A stretch of 60,529 bases of DNA from Vagococcus fluvialis (GTDB lineage Bacteria > Bacillota > Bacilli > Lactobacillales > Vagococcaceae), in NCBI RefSeq assembly GCF_003337315.1, contig NZ_QPJV01000015.1, forward strand, positions 1 to 60,529. Reading direction: 5' to 3'. The notes under the pieces were generated by a model. The model saw only the letters and a program-made list of their open reading frames with translations. It did no database searches and was not told the DNA's origin. The translations under genes were made by a program, and so were the position numbers. This document shows, in pieces, positions 45,167 through 54,009 of the stretch; position 1 is the first letter of the stretch; each line of letters starts with the position of its first letter.

Positions 45167-45209
45167 TTGTTTTTAGGTAAGAAAAGGTATATAATTGGAC
45201 TATACCAAA
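45167..45209 (+). promoter_or_regulatory. nagB promoter with NagR-like operator
   Basis: TTGTTT (45167-45172), 17 nt, TATAAT (45190-45195). Overlapping the -10 and start site is ATTGGACTATACCAAA (45194-45209), whose complement TTTGGTATAGTCCAAT resembles the dre sites bound by the GntR/HutC regulator NagR (YvoA). Binding there would block transcription until amino-sugar phosphate is present. Confidence 0.65.
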
Positions 45210-45226
45210 AAGGCGGAGGCGGAATA

Positions 45227-45931
45227 ATGAAGATTATTAAAGTAAAAGATAATGTTGAAGGTGGAAAAGTAGCTTTTGATATTATTAAAGAAGAAATGCT
45301 AAAAGGAAATGTTAAAACTTTAGGTTTAGCAACAGGTAGTACTCCTGAAACTTTATACCAAGAAATGGTTAAAAGTGATTTAGACTTTAGCGATTTAAAT
45401 TCTGTAAACTTAGACGAATATGTTGGTTTAGAAGCAAGTAACGACCAAAGTTACGATTATTTCATGAGAAAACATTTATTTGATGCAAAACCTTTTAAAA
45501 ATAACTATTTACCAAATGGTGTTGCTGAAAATGGTGCTAAAGAATGTGCACGTTATGATCAAGTTATTGCTGACAACCCAATTGATATTCAAATTTTAGG
45601 AATTGGCGAAAATGCTCATATTGGTTTTAATGAACCAGGATCATCATTTGAAGGGACAACAGCTGAAGTTCAATTAACAGAATCAACAATTGAAGCTAAT
45701 AGCCGTAACTTTGCTAAAAAAGAAGATGTTCCAACTCGTGCTTATTCAATGGGAATTAAATCAATTATGCAAGCTAAGAAAATTGTATTACTTGCTTATG
45801 GTGCGAAAAAAGCTCAAGCTATTTTAGATACTGTAAATGGTGAAATTACAGAAGATGTACCAGCAAGTGCACTTCAAAATCATCCAGATGTGACAATCAT
45901 TGTGGATGAAGAAGCTGCTAAAATGTTATAA
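45227..45931 (+). CDS. nagB: Glucosamine-6-phosphate deaminase
   Basis: Converts glucosamine-6-phosphate to fructose-6-phosphate and ammonia, the reverse direction to GlmS. 234 residues with [17 protein letters not shown] and [13 protein letters not shown]. Short form typical of Firmicutes, without the allosteric C-terminal extension of the E. coli enzyme. Start at 45227 after GGAGG; upstream in-frame codons lie in the promoter. Confidence 0.95.
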   Translation: MKIIKVKDNVEGGKVAFDIIKEEMLKGNVKTLGLATGSTPETLYQEMVKSDLDFSDLNSVNLDEYVGLEASNDQSYDYFMRKHLFDAKPFKNNYLPNGVAENGAKECARYDQVIADNPIDIQILGIGENAHIGFNEPGSSFEGTTAEVQLTESTIEANSRNFAKKEDVPTRAYSMGIKSIMQAKKIVLLAYGAKKAQAILDTVNGEITEDVPASALQNHPDVTIIVDEEAAKML

Positions 45932-45938
45932 TATAATG

Positions 45939-45972
45939 AAAATCTTGGACATTTAATGTTCAAGATTTTTTT
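45939..45972 (+). terminator. Terminator after nagB
   Basis: AAAATCTTGGACAT/ATGTTCAAGATTTT stem, 3-nt loop, T run. Confidence 0.9.
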
Positions 45973-46048
45973 AATTTCGTAGTTATTATGTTGATTTTAG
46001 TGTAAAATAAGACAGATATAGTTATTATATTTTAGGAGGAATTAGCAT

Positions 46049-47032
46049 ATGTCAATTGCAGTTATAGGTGGAGCAGGATATATCGGTTCACACGCTGTTC
46101 AAGCGTTAATCAAAAAAGGAGACAGAGTAGTCGTTATTGATAATTTGTTAACTGGTCATAAAGAAGCAGTCCATAAAGAGGCTCAATTTTATGAAGGAGA
46201 TATTCGAGATAAAGCCTTTCTTTTAGACGTTTTTGAAAAAGAAGAAATTACTGGAGTTATTCATTTTGCTGCAAGTTCACTAGTGGGTGAATCAGTAGAA
46301 AAACCATTAAAATATTTTAATAACAACGTTTACGGCACTCAAATTTTATTAGAAGTAATGAAAGAATTAAATATTAAGCGAATTGTCTTTTCATCAACGG
46401 CAGCAACTTACGGTGAACCAGAAGAAATGCCAATTCTAGAGACAACACCAACTAACCCTAAAAATCCTTATGGGGAAAGTAAATTAATGATGGAAAAAAT
46501 GATGAAGTGGTGTGATGAAGCTTATGGTATAAAATATGTCGCTTTGAGATATTTTAATGTAGCTGGCGCTAGCTTAGATCATTCGATTGGTGAAGATCAC
46601 GACCCAGAAACTCATTTGGTACCAATTATTTTACAAACAGCTTTGGGTCAAAGAAAGCAAGTATCTATTTTTGGGGATGATTACCCAACAGTAGATGGAA
46701 CTTGTGTCAGAGACTATGTTCATGTAGTAGATTTAAGTGAGGCTCATGTACTTGCTTTAGACTACTTAGAAAAAGGGAATCCAAGTGACATCTTCAACTT
46801 AGGTAGCTCAACAGGATTTTCAGTTAAAGAGATGATTGAAGAAGCACGCCTTGTTACAGGTAAGGAAATTCCTGCAGTTATGGCATCAAGAAGAAGTGGT
46901 GATCCAGCTACTTTAGTTGCGTCATCCAAAAAAGCTCAAAGTGTTTTAGGTTGGGAACCAAAATTAACAAATACAAAAGATATTTTAGAGTCTGCGTGGG
47001 CTTGGCACAATAGCCAACCTAATGGATATTAA
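46049..47032 (+). CDS. galE: UDP-glucose 4-epimerase
   Basis: Interconverts UDP-glucose and UDP-galactose. 327 residues with the NAD motif GGAGYIGS (7-14), the catalytic Ser/Thr in FSSTAATYG and the YxxxK motif YGESK. RBS AGGAGG. Followed 17 nt later by a GalT-like gene, as in Leloir clusters, though galK is absent here. Confidence 0.95.
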   Translation: MSIAVIGGAGYIGSHAVQALIKKGDRVVVIDNLLTGHKEAVHKEAQFYEGDIRDKAFLLDVFEKEEITGVIHFAASSLVGESVEKPLKYFNNNVYGTQILLEVMKELNIKRIVFSSTAATYGEPEEMPILETTPTNPKNPYGESKLMMEKMMKWCDEAYGIKYVALRYFNVAGASLDHSIGEDHDPETHLVPIILQTALGQRKQVSIFGDDYPTVDGTCVRDYVHVVDLSEAHVLALDYLEKGNPSDIFNLGSSTGFSVKEMIEEARLVTGKEIPAVMASRRSGDPATLVASSKKAQSVLGWEPKLTNTKDILESAWAWHNSQPNGY

Positions 47033-47049
47033 TAGCAAGGAGTGTGGCT

Positions 47050-48309
47050 TTGGTGGAAAAGTATATTAATGATTTTATTAATCTAGCTATAGGGTCCGGT
47101 GGTTGGATGATTTTAGATCGAATTTATTTAAGAAACCGTTTGGAATCCTTAATTGGTGAATGGCAAAAGGAAAATGAGGAAGTTGAAATGCCAGAAAGTA
47201 TGTCATCTCAAGAAATTGTAGATAAATTACTTAATGTTGCAATAAAAAACAACAAACTTGATTCTCAAAATAAAAGAGATATTGAAAAATTACAATCAGA
47301 ACTAATGGAACTTTTAACACCACCACCTTCAGTTCTTAATGCGCTGTTTTCTCAGCATTATGATAACTTACCTCACGAAGCAACTGATTATTATCATTTG
47401 CTAAATATTAATAATGGTTTTATTAAATCAAGTTTTTTGAGAGCTGAAGAGATTGAAATAGATAACTCAAACTGGGTAATTCAACCTAATAGTTGGGCAA
47501 ATATAGATGAAAACGTTTGCCAACAATGTTTTGAAAGTGAAGGTTTTGGTGTTTTAAAGAATAGATTAAAACGAATTATTCGTATGAATCTAAAAGGGGA
47601 AAGTTGGGGATTCTCATATGAACAGACTCCTTTATTTCATGAGCATTCACAGTTTTTCCCTGAAGAACATTCACAGTTTGAAATAAGTCGAAAATTACAT
47701 GAAACCATGCTTCAACTAGTTGAAATTTATCCCCATTACTTTATTTCATTTGATCCTTTAAAAGATAAAGTGAAACATCATAGTTCATTCTTTGGTGGTA
47801 AGAAAAATCTACCGCTTTTTAAAGAAGAAGCTACCCATGAATTTGATATCCCAGGATTTGTGACTGTTTCAGCTGCTTTAGTAGATTGGCCGCTTTCGGT
47901 GATTAGATTGAAAACAACATCGAAGAAAAACTTACTAAATAGTATTGAATATTTAAATTTAAGATGGCAGCAATATTCTTATCCGTCTCTTGATATTTTA
48001 GCTAAAAATGAATCAGGAGAAGTTACTCATTCTTTAATACCGATTTTTAGAATCGAAGATAATATGTATGTAGCTGACCTTATCTTGGTAGATGAATCAG
48101 TAGCCTTTAATAGAACAGTTAATTACGAAAATTTATTAGCTGATAAATTTTCAATAGTTGATCAACTAGGTGTTATTAATATTAAAGAAGATCTTGAAAT
48201 TAATGATCGTCTCAAAGAGATTGTGGCAGAAAATATGTTAAAACAAAGCGTCTTTAAAAACACTCCAGAAGGTGAAACAGCCTTTATTCGTTTCGTAGAT
48301 ACGTTGTAG
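47050..48309 (+). CDS. GalT-like protein (class II galactose-1-phosphate uridylyltransferase family), apparently without catalytic residues
   Basis: 419 residues. The N-terminus matches class II GalT (LAIGSGGWMILDRIYLRNRL, then LLTPPPSVLNALF and EATDYYHLL), and the middle keeps CQQCFESEGFG and GESWGFSYEQTPLFHEHS. Where class II GalT has HDHYQGG, this protein has HHSSFFGG (243-250), so the nucleophilic His and the Gln are replaced by Ser and Phe. The later His-rich segment is also lost and the protein is about 70-80 residues shorter than usual. The frame is intact and codon use is normal, so it looks maintained. RBS AAGGAG gives TTG 47050 (or GTG 47053) as start. Likely not a working transferase. 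Confidence 0.75.
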   Translation: MVEKYINDFINLAIGSGGWMILDRIYLRNRLESLIGEWQKENEEVEMPESMSSQEIVDKLLNVAIKNNKLDSQNKRDIEKLQSELMELLTPPPSVLNALFSQHYDNLPHEATDYYHLLNINNGFIKSSFLRAEEIEIDNSNWVIQPNSWANIDENVCQQCFESEGFGVLKNRLKRIIRMNLKGESWGFSYEQTPLFHEHSQFFPEEHSQFEISRKLHETMLQLVEIYPHYFISFDPLKDKVKHHSSFFGGKKNLPLFKEEATHEFDIPGFVTVSAALVDWPLSVIRLKTTSKKNLLNSIEYLNLRWQQYSYPSLDILAKNESGEVTHSLIPIFRIEDNMYVADLILVDESVAFNRTVNYENLLADKFSIVDQLGVINIKEDLEINDRLKEIVAENMLKQSVFKNTPEGETAFIRFVDTL

Positions 48310-48314
48310 AATTA

Positions 48315-48350
48315 AAAGAGAGCGACCTTAAACAGGTTCGTTCTTTTTTA
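48315..48350 (+). terminator. Terminator after the GalT-like gene
   Basis: AAAGAGAGCGACCT/AGGTTCGTTCTTT stem with one bulged T and wobble pairs, then a T run. Confidence 0.75.
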
Positions 48351-48438
48351 TTTTAAAGAGGAGTGTTTTTCTAAATCGGTATCTTTTTTTGTATCTTTGT
48401 TTTAATATAGAAGAATAGGATAAAAAACGAGGTGTTTT

Positions 48439-49746
48439 ATGGTTGGGTTTAAATTATTACTAATAGCATTAATGATTTATATAACAGCACTTTTTGTAGC
48501 AGCTGAATTTGCTTTAGTAAAGGTAAGATCGTCAAGACTAGAACAATTAGCAAGTAATGGAGAAAAAAATGCTGAATTAGCTCTTCATTTAGTTCACCAC
48601 TTAGATGACTATTTAAGTGCTTGTCAGCTTGGAATCACGTTAACAACGTTAATTATTGGTGGGGTAGGAGAAGAAACGGTTCGTGGTTTAATAGAACCTT
48701 TGTTTAACCAATTACCCATTACAAAAAGCTTATCCTTAACATTATCACTGATTCTATCTTATTTTTTAGTTACGTTTGTTGAAGTTGTTGTGGGTGAATT
48801 ATTACCGAAATCTTATAGTATCTCAAACGCTGAGAAAGTAACAATGGCAATTGCTAAGCCACTTCACTTTTTCTATAAATTTACCTATCTGTTTATTAAG
48901 TTACTAAATCATTCAGCTAACTTAATTGGAAAATTATTTGGTATTCATATGGTAGGTGAAGCTGAAGAAACTCTTTCTGAGGAAGAAATTTTACTAGTAG
49001 CAGCTGATAGTTTAGATAAAGGTGAAATTAATCAAGAAGAATTTAATTACCTATCTAATATTTTCGAATTTGATGAAAGACAAGTCAAAGAAATTATGAC
49101 AAATCGCTTAGATATGAAAGTTTTAGACTATGATATGACCATTGAAGATGCGATTCCAATTATGCTTGAAATAGGCTACACACGATTTCCAATTATTAAA
49201 GAATCTAAGGATGAGATTATGGGTTATGTGACCTTACAACAATTAGTAAAATCATCTTATGAGGATAAAAATCGTTTACTAGTGGAAGAAGTTTCAAAAC
49301 CAATTTTTGTTTTAGAAACATTAATGATAAAAGATGTGTTAAGAAACATGCAAGAAAAACATAAACATATCGCAATTGTTGTAGATGAATATGGTGGAAC
49401 AGTTGGAATTGTTACAATTGAAGATATTATCGAAGAAATTGTTGGTGATATTCAAGATGAACTAGATACTGAAAAAGATATGATTCAATCACTTGGGAAC
49501 GATGAGTATTTAGTTGATGGAAAAATTGAATTAGAAGAAATTCGTCATTTCTTTGATTTAGAAAACCTAGAGGACGCTAAAGGTAATGTGACTTTAGGTG
49601 GCTATATTACAGGTGTTTATTCTAATGAAGTGGAAAAAGGATTTCAGTTTGAAGTAGATGATGTGGTTTTTACTGTTCTTTTAGTTAGACAAACAGTTGT
49701 TGAGAGAGTGAAAATTAAGGATAAAAGAGAAAAACAAAATAGTTAG
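48439..49746 (+). CDS. CNNM/CorC-family membrane protein with CBS domains
   Basis: 435 residues: DUF21/CNNM membrane domain with about four hydrophobic segments (1-190), two CBS domains (ITNRLDMKVLDYDMTIEDAI at 214 onward, VDEYGGTVGIVTIEDIIEEIVGDIQDE near 310) and a C-terminal CorC/HlyC domain. Such proteins act in Mg2+ or polyamine efflux and homeostasis; the haemolysin name is historical. Confidence 0.9.
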   Translation: MVGFKLLLIALMIYITALFVAAEFALVKVRSSRLEQLASNGEKNAELALHLVHHLDDYLSACQLGITLTTLIIGGVGEETVRGLIEPLFNQLPITKSLSLTLSLILSYFLVTFVEVVVGELLPKSYSISNAEKVTMAIAKPLHFFYKFTYLFIKLLNHSANLIGKLFGIHMVGEAEETLSEEEILLVAADSLDKGEINQEEFNYLSNIFEFDERQVKEIMTNRLDMKVLDYDMTIEDAIPIMLEIGYTRFPIIKESKDEIMGYVTLQQLVKSSYEDKNRLLVEEVSKPIFVLETLMIKDVLRNMQEKHKHIAIVVDEYGGTVGIVTIEDIIEEIVGDIQDELDTEKDMIQSLGNDEYLVDGKIELEEIRHFFDLENLEDAKGNVTLGGYITGVYSNEVEKGFQFEVDDVVFTVLLVRQTVVERVKIKDKREKQNS

Positions 49747-49756
49747 GAGAATAAGT

Positions 49757-50284
49757 TTGACTGAAAAATGGGATGTTTATACAGTAGATCGAGTAAAAAC
49801 TGGTAAAACAGTAACTTCAGGGTTGGATTTAAAAAAAGGTGAATACCGAATCGTGATTGGTGCTTGTATTTTTAATAGTCAAAATCAACTCTTAGTTCAA
49901 AAGAGACAAACTGATAAAAAAACGTGGCCAAATTACTGGGATATTTCTGTTAGTGGTAGTGTTATTAGCGGAGAGACTAGTTCTGAGGGTGTTAAAAGAG
50001 AGATAGCTGAAGAATTAGGCCTTCATTTTGATATTGAAAATATGTTACCTCAACTTTCAATTAATTATAATGGTGGTTTTGAAGATTATTATTTAATTGA
50101 AGAAGACGTTAATTTAGCAGATGTAGTTATTCAGGAAGAAGAAGTTCAAGAGGTTGCTTGGATGACTTTAGCCGAGATTTATCAATTAATCGAGAAAGAG
50201 GAGTTTATTCCGTATCATGCCCATTTAATTGGCTTATTATTTGAAATGAAAACCAATTATGGTTCATATAAAAGAGAAGGCTGA
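49757..50284 (+). CDS. Nudix hydrolase
   Basis: 175 residues with a complete Nudix box: GSVISGE, seven residues, REIAEELGL (about residues 72-94). The N-terminal region (WDVYTVDRVKTGKTVTSG) resembles the Idi/YfcD-like Nudix group. TTG start with AGGAG 7 nt upstream, 10 nt after the CNNM gene. Substrate not determinable. Confidence 0.88.
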   Translation: MTEKWDVYTVDRVKTGKTVTSGLDLKKGEYRIVIGACIFNSQNQLLVQKRQTDKKTWPNYWDISVSGSVISGETSSEGVKREIAEELGLHFDIENMLPQLSINYNGGFEDYYLIEEDVNLADVVIQEEEVQEVAWMTLAEIYQLIEKEEFIPYHAHLIGLLFEMKTNYGSYKREG

Positions 50285-50303
50285 GATGATACTCAGCCTT
50301 TTT
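50277..50303 (+). terminator. Terminator after the Nudix gene
   Basis: AAGGCTGAG/CTCAGCCTT stem overlapping the stop codon, 6-nt loop, TTT tail. Confidence 0.85.
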
Positions 50304-50376
50304 AAGTGAGAAATTTAAGTGGTTTTAACAGTTTTATGCTACAATATATCAGAATAATAAAAAAGGTAGATGACAA

Positions 50377-51105
50377 ATGACAACTTTAGGAATAGATACT
50401 TCTAATCAAACAATGGCGCTTTGTTTAGAAGAAAATGGAAAAATAATTGGAACTCAAGTAATGACCAATCAAAAAAATCATAGTATTTCTTTAATGCCCG
50501 GGATTGATTTTTTATTATCTATTAATCAAAAGAAACCAAAAGATTTAACTAAAATTATTATTGCCGAAGGACCTGGTTCTTATACTGGATTAAGAATTGG
50601 TGTCACAACGGCTAAAACACTAGCTTGGACATTAGGTGTGGAGTTATATGCTGTTTCAAGTTTAGCTCTAATTGCAGCTAGCAATATTGGTTTTGAAGGC
50701 TTGATTGTACCAATTATTAATGCAAGACGTGAAAATGTGTACACTGGTGCTTATAAATGGGAAGACGGTAAGTTGGTTAATGTAGTTGAAGATCAGCACA
50801 TTGCCATGTCTACTTGGTTAGATAAATTAAGTCAGGGGAAAGAGCAAGTTCTTTTCATTGGCATAGATGTTCTTGTGTTTAAAGAGATGATTGATGAGAG
50901 AAATACCACTAATTTTATCTATAATTCTTTAGAGCATAATAACTTATTAAGCGGAGAATCCTTTTTAAGAGCTGATAATGTGACTCGTGAAATTACTAAT
51001 ATTGATGGGTTTGTTCCTAGTTACTTGAAGAAGGTTGAAGCAGAAGAAAAATGGTTAGAGATGAACAAGGAACAAGAGGGTTCTGATTATGTTCAAAGAG
51101 TCTGA
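50377..51105 (+). CDS. tsaB: tRNA threonylcarbamoyladenosine biosynthesis protein TsaB
   Basis: 242 residues, ASKHA fold: GIDTSNQTMALCL at the N-terminus and the conserved GPGSYTGLRIG. TsaB partners TsaD and TsaE in making t6A at position 37 of ANN-decoding tRNAs. First of four overlapping or adjacent genes; rimI begins inside its last codons. TsaE is not in this window. Confidence 0.93.
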   Translation: MTTLGIDTSNQTMALCLEENGKIIGTQVMTNQKNHSISLMPGIDFLLSINQKKPKDLTKIIIAEGPGSYTGLRIGVTTAKTLAWTLGVELYAVSSLALIAASNIGFEGLIVPIINARRENVYTGAYKWEDGKLVNVVEDQHIAMSTWLDKLSQGKEQVLFIGIDVLVFKEMIDERNTTNFIYNSLEHNNLLSGESFLRADNVTREITNIDGFVPSYLKKVEAEEKWLEMNKEQEGSDYVQRV

Positions 51106-51556
51106 CATTAGATTTGAATCAGCAAAAGTTACAGATATTTATTTACTTCAAGAAACCTTAAAAAAAGTTTACGGTAAATCTCCTTGGAGTTATACGATAT
51201 TTTGGTCAGAAATTATTAGGAAAAATGTTAGTGTCTATTTAAAAACTTACTACGAAGAGAGTTATATAGGTTTTATTGGTCTTAGAATTAATGGCACAGA
51301 TGCCCATATAACAAGTGTGGCAGTTTTACCACGTTTTCAAAATTTAGGTGGTGGTTGGTGGATGCTGAAAGAAGCAGAAAGAGTAGCTCGTAGCCAAGAG
51401 TTACTAACGATGAGTTTAGAAGTCAAAGTTTCTAATAAAGGCGCTATTCATTTGTATAAAAAATTTGGATTTTATATTAATGGTATCAAAAAAGCTTATT
51501 ATAAAGAAAATAAAGAAGATGCCATTGATATGACTTATGTATTGGAAGAAGATTAG
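51089..51556 (+). CDS. rimI: GNAT acetyltransferase, RimI-like (first copy)
   Basis: 155 residues with a GNAT fold: acetyl-CoA loop VLPRFQNLGGGWWML and the C-terminal EVKVSNKGAIHLYKKFGF. By context the ribosomal-protein S18 alanine N-acetyltransferase. It overlaps tsaB by 17 nt with RBS GAGGG inside tsaB. The second Gly-rich position is unusual (LGGGW rather than R-G-x-G/A), so this copy may be the more divergent one. Confidence 0.85.
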   Translation: MFKESDIRFESAKVTDIYLLQETLKKVYGKSPWSYTIFWSEIIRKNVSVYLKTYYEESYIGFIGLRINGTDAHITSVAVLPRFQNLGGGWWMLKEAERVARSQELLTMSLEVKVSNKGAIHLYKKFGFYINGIKKAYYKENKEDAIDMTYVLEED

Positions 51557-51997
51557 ATGAGTTTAGACAAAGAAATATTAACATTAGCAACTTGCTTTTT
51601 TGAAATCAGTCAAGAAAGCTTTGATAGCAAGTCTCCGTGGACCATTGAACAATTTATTTCGTTTTTTGAAAGTCCCTTCAATCATTATTTCATTGTGAAA
51701 GAGGAAGAAGAAATAGTTGGTTTCTTGCTTCTTAATGTGGTTTTTGAAGCAGCTGAAATTGAATTAATTGGTGTCAGGAAAAGTTATTTAAGAACAGGTC
51801 TTGGTGGTAAACTTCTTAAAGACGGAATTTCTTTTTTAAAAGAAAAAGAAGTGGAAACCTTGTTTCTTGAAGTTAGAGCAAGTAATGAAAAGGCAAGAGC
51901 ATTTTATGAAAAGCATCATTTCTTAGATATAGGAGTTAGAAAAAATTACTATAAATCTCCTATAGAAGATGCTATTTTGTTACAGTTAAAAATATAG
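51557..51997 (+). CDS. GNAT acetyltransferase, RimI-like (second copy)
   Basis: 146 residues. Acetyl-CoA loop VRKSYLRTGLGGKLLKDG and C-terminal EVRASNEKARAFYEKHHF are close to the RimI consensus. Starts right after the stop of the first copy. It lies 12 nt before tsaD. Tandem RimI-like genes at this locus occur in related bacteria; which one modifies S18 cannot be told from sequence. Confidence 0.85.
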   Translation: MSLDKEILTLATCFFEISQESFDSKSPWTIEQFISFFESPFNHYFIVKEEEEIVGFLLLNVVFEAAEIELIGVRKSYLRTGLGGKLLKDGISFLKEKEVETLFLEVRASNEKARAFYEKHHFLDIGVRKNYYKSPIEDAILLQLKI

Positions 51998-52009
51998 GAC
52001 GTGACGATT

Positions 52010-53038
52010 TTGGATATATTTAAAAATAAAGAAAGAAAATTAATATTAGCAATCGAAAGCAGTTGTGATGAAACAAGTGTCGCTGTTATTGAAGACGGCA
52101 ACATTATTTTATCTAATATTATTGCCTCGCAGATTAATAGTCATAAACGTTTTGGTGGAGTAGTTCCAGAAGTTGCTAGTCGTCATCATGTTGAGCAAAT
52201 TATTGGTTGTATGGAAGAAGCTCTTAATGAAGCTGAGGTCACAGTTGAGGATTTAGGTGCTGTTGGAGTGACCTTTGGACCTGGGTTAGTAGGTGCTCTA
52301 CTTATTGGAATTCAAGCGGCTAAAAGTTTTGCTTGGGCTAATGAGTTACCTTTAATTCCTGTCAACCATATGGCAGGTCACATATACGCAGCTTCTTTTG
52401 TTTCAGAAATGAAGTTTCCTGCACTTGCTTTATTAGTAAGTGGTGGTCATACAGAATTAGTTTTAATGAAAGAACATGGAGAGTTTGAAATTATTGGTGA
52501 AACACGAGATGATGCTTGTGGTGAAGCCTATGATAAAGTTGGGCGTGTTTTAGGTCTTAACTACCCTAGTGGTAAAGAGATTGATGAATTAGCTCATAAA
52601 GGAAATGATGTGTATCATTTTCCCCGTGCGATGATGAAGGAAGACAACTATGATTTTAGCTTTAGTGGTTTGAAAAGTTCTTTTATTAACCTAGTTCATA
52701 ATGCTGAACAAAGAAATGAAGAGTTAAAAATCGAAGACTTAGCAGCAAGTTTTCAAGCAAGTGTGATTGAGGTTTTAGTGTCTAAAACAATTCGTGCTGC
52801 TAAGGAATATGATATCAAACAGCTGATATTAGCTGGTGGAGTTGCGGCTAATAAGGGATTAAGAAATGCTTTAACTCAAGCAGTTTCTACTGAATTAACT
52901 GATGTAGAATTAGTTGTGCCACCTTTTAAATTATGTGGTGATAACGCAGCTATGATTGGTGCAGCTGCTTTTATTGAAGCTGAAAAAGGACATTTTACTG
53001 ATGGCTCATTAAATGCCAAACCAAGTATAACATTATAA
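52010..53038 (+). CDS. tsaD: tRNA N6-adenosine threonylcarbamoyltransferase TsaD
   Basis: 342 residues. [13 protein letters not shown] at the start, metal-binding [10 protein letters not shown] near 113-122, [10 protein letters not shown] and FSGLKSS. Transfers the threonylcarbamoyl group to A37 of tRNA. TTG start at 52010, about 10 nt after AGGA; the GTG at 52001 is too close to the RBS. Confidence 0.95.
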   Translation: MDIFKNKERKLILAIESSCDETSVAVIEDGNIILSNIIASQINSHKRFGGVVPEVASRHHVEQIIGCMEEALNEAEVTVEDLGAVGVTFGPGLVGALLIGIQAAKSFAWANELPLIPVNHMAGHIYAASFVSEMKFPALALLVSGGHTELVLMKEHGEFEIIGETRDDACGEAYDKVGRVLGLNYPSGKEIDELAHKGNDVYHFPRAMMKEDNYDFSFSGLKSSFINLVHNAEQRNEELKIEDLAASFQASVIEVLVSKTIRAAKEYDIKQLILAGGVAANKGLRNALTQAVSTELTDVELVVPPFKLCGDNAAMIGAAAFIEAEKGHFTDGSLNAKPSITL

Positions 53039-53178
53039 AAGAGGTTGGAACGGGAGTGTTCAGCTTCAAGAAATAAGAAGGAAATAACGAAAATTGCTTT
53101 TCAAATTTTTGTTATTTTCGGCTTATTTCCGAGGAAGCTACTTCTGTGACACCGTTTAGTTTATAAAAGAGGTTGGAA
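53033..53178. repeat. Long-hairpin element flanked by an 18-bp direct repeat
   Basis: TTATAAAAGAGGTTGGAA occurs at 53033-53050 and 53161-53178. The 110 bp between them fold into a long interrupted hairpin: GTGT/ACAC, AGCTTC/GGAAGCT, AAATAAG/CTTATTT and GAAATAACGAAAATT/AATTTTTGTTATTTTC. No ORF. The second direct-repeat copy forms the left arm of the tsaD terminator. It looks like a small REP/MITE-like insertion or a duplicated terminator region; no second copy is seen in this window. Confidence 0.65.
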
Positions 53179-53838
53179 ATTATTCCAACCTCTTACTTTT
53201 TTCGTCACAATAAATAAAAGAAATACAGTAGAAATAAGTAGTCCACCTAAAATACAATAGGTTAATCCTGTAACCAAAGTAAGATGGAAAAAGATGCTTG
53301 GAAAAATTGAAGCAGTATACTGAGTTAAAAAACATGAAAAAATTGCTAGTAGAACAATAGCAATTAGTACAAAAACAGGTTGATTAATAAAATAAAAAAT
53401 TACCAAGCTAGTAGGAATGACATATCTAAAAAATGTTTGCTGAAAAAAACTAGGTAGTATACCTAAGAGGACAAGGTTTAATGCCAATATAATAGGTAAA
53501 TCCATATTTAATTCTAGATGTTGAGTGCTACTATCGAATAGTTGTAACTTGTAATGAATAGCTAGACTTAGTAGTAAACTTAAAGAATAAAAAAATGATA
53601 TAATAAAAGAAGTCAGGTTAATTCTAACAAAAATGCTATTTAAGTAATTTTTATAGTCTTTTTGTGATTGAAGAAAAAAAGGGATTAGCAAATAACAAAC
53701 AAAACTTAGTATTGATAATAAGAGATTAAAATTAGAACTAGTTTTATCAAAAAATAAACTAGTGGTAAAATAAATAAGTAGCCATGAAAATAAAAGAAAC
53801 CCAACTTTTCGAATGGCTATGTGATATCTTTCTAACAT
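53161..53838 (-). CDS. Polytopic membrane protein, CPBP-protease-like with altered motif
   Basis: 225 residues with six or more hydrophobic segments. The region LPSFFQQTFFRYVIP (Gln133, Gln134, Arg138) looks like the first motif of the CPBP (Abi) intramembrane protease family, EExxxR, with both glutamates replaced by glutamine. A later SIFPSIFFHLTL region resembles the next motif. Start at 53838, 8 nt after AAGGAG. If the assignment holds, it is probably not proteolytic. It is divergent from racE, with a 16-bp palindrome between. Confidence 0.55.
   Translation of the reverse strand: MLERYHIAIRKVGFLLFSWLLIYFTTSLFFDKTSSNFNLLLSILSFVCYLLIPFFLQSQKDYKNYLNSIFVRINLTSFIISFFYSLSLLLSLAIHYKLQLFDSSTQHLELNMDLPIILALNLVLLGILPSFFQQTFFRYVIPTSLVIFYFINQPVFVLIAIVLLAIFSCFLTQYTASIFPSIFFHLTLVTGLTYCILGGLLISTVFLLFIVTKKVRGWNNFQPLL
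53167..53194. terminator. Bidirectional terminator after tsaD
   Basis: AAGAGGTTGGAA/TTCCAACCTCTT with a 4-nt loop, overlapping the end of the convergent membrane-protein gene. Confidence 0.85.
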
Positions 53839-53909
53839 GAATGTCACTCCTTAGAAATTAAGTATGACTGAGTTTGAAATTTTATTAAATGGATAGAACT
53901 TACACATAT

Positions 53910-53925
53910 CTTACAAATTTGTAAG
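53910..53925. promoter_or_regulatory. 16-bp perfect palindrome between the CPBP-like gene and racE
   Basis: CTTACAAATTTGTAAG, 72 nt before the CPBP-like start and 85 nt before racE. A dimeric repressor site is likely by form; I do not recognise the regulator. It is not the CopY box, which has only two central bases. Confidence 0.45.
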
Positions 53926-54009
53926 GTGAATCAGAGAGCAAATATTAACTTGATATTAATCATTAAAAAAGAGAAAATAATGAAATGAAGAATAAAAGGT
54001 GGCTAAAAA

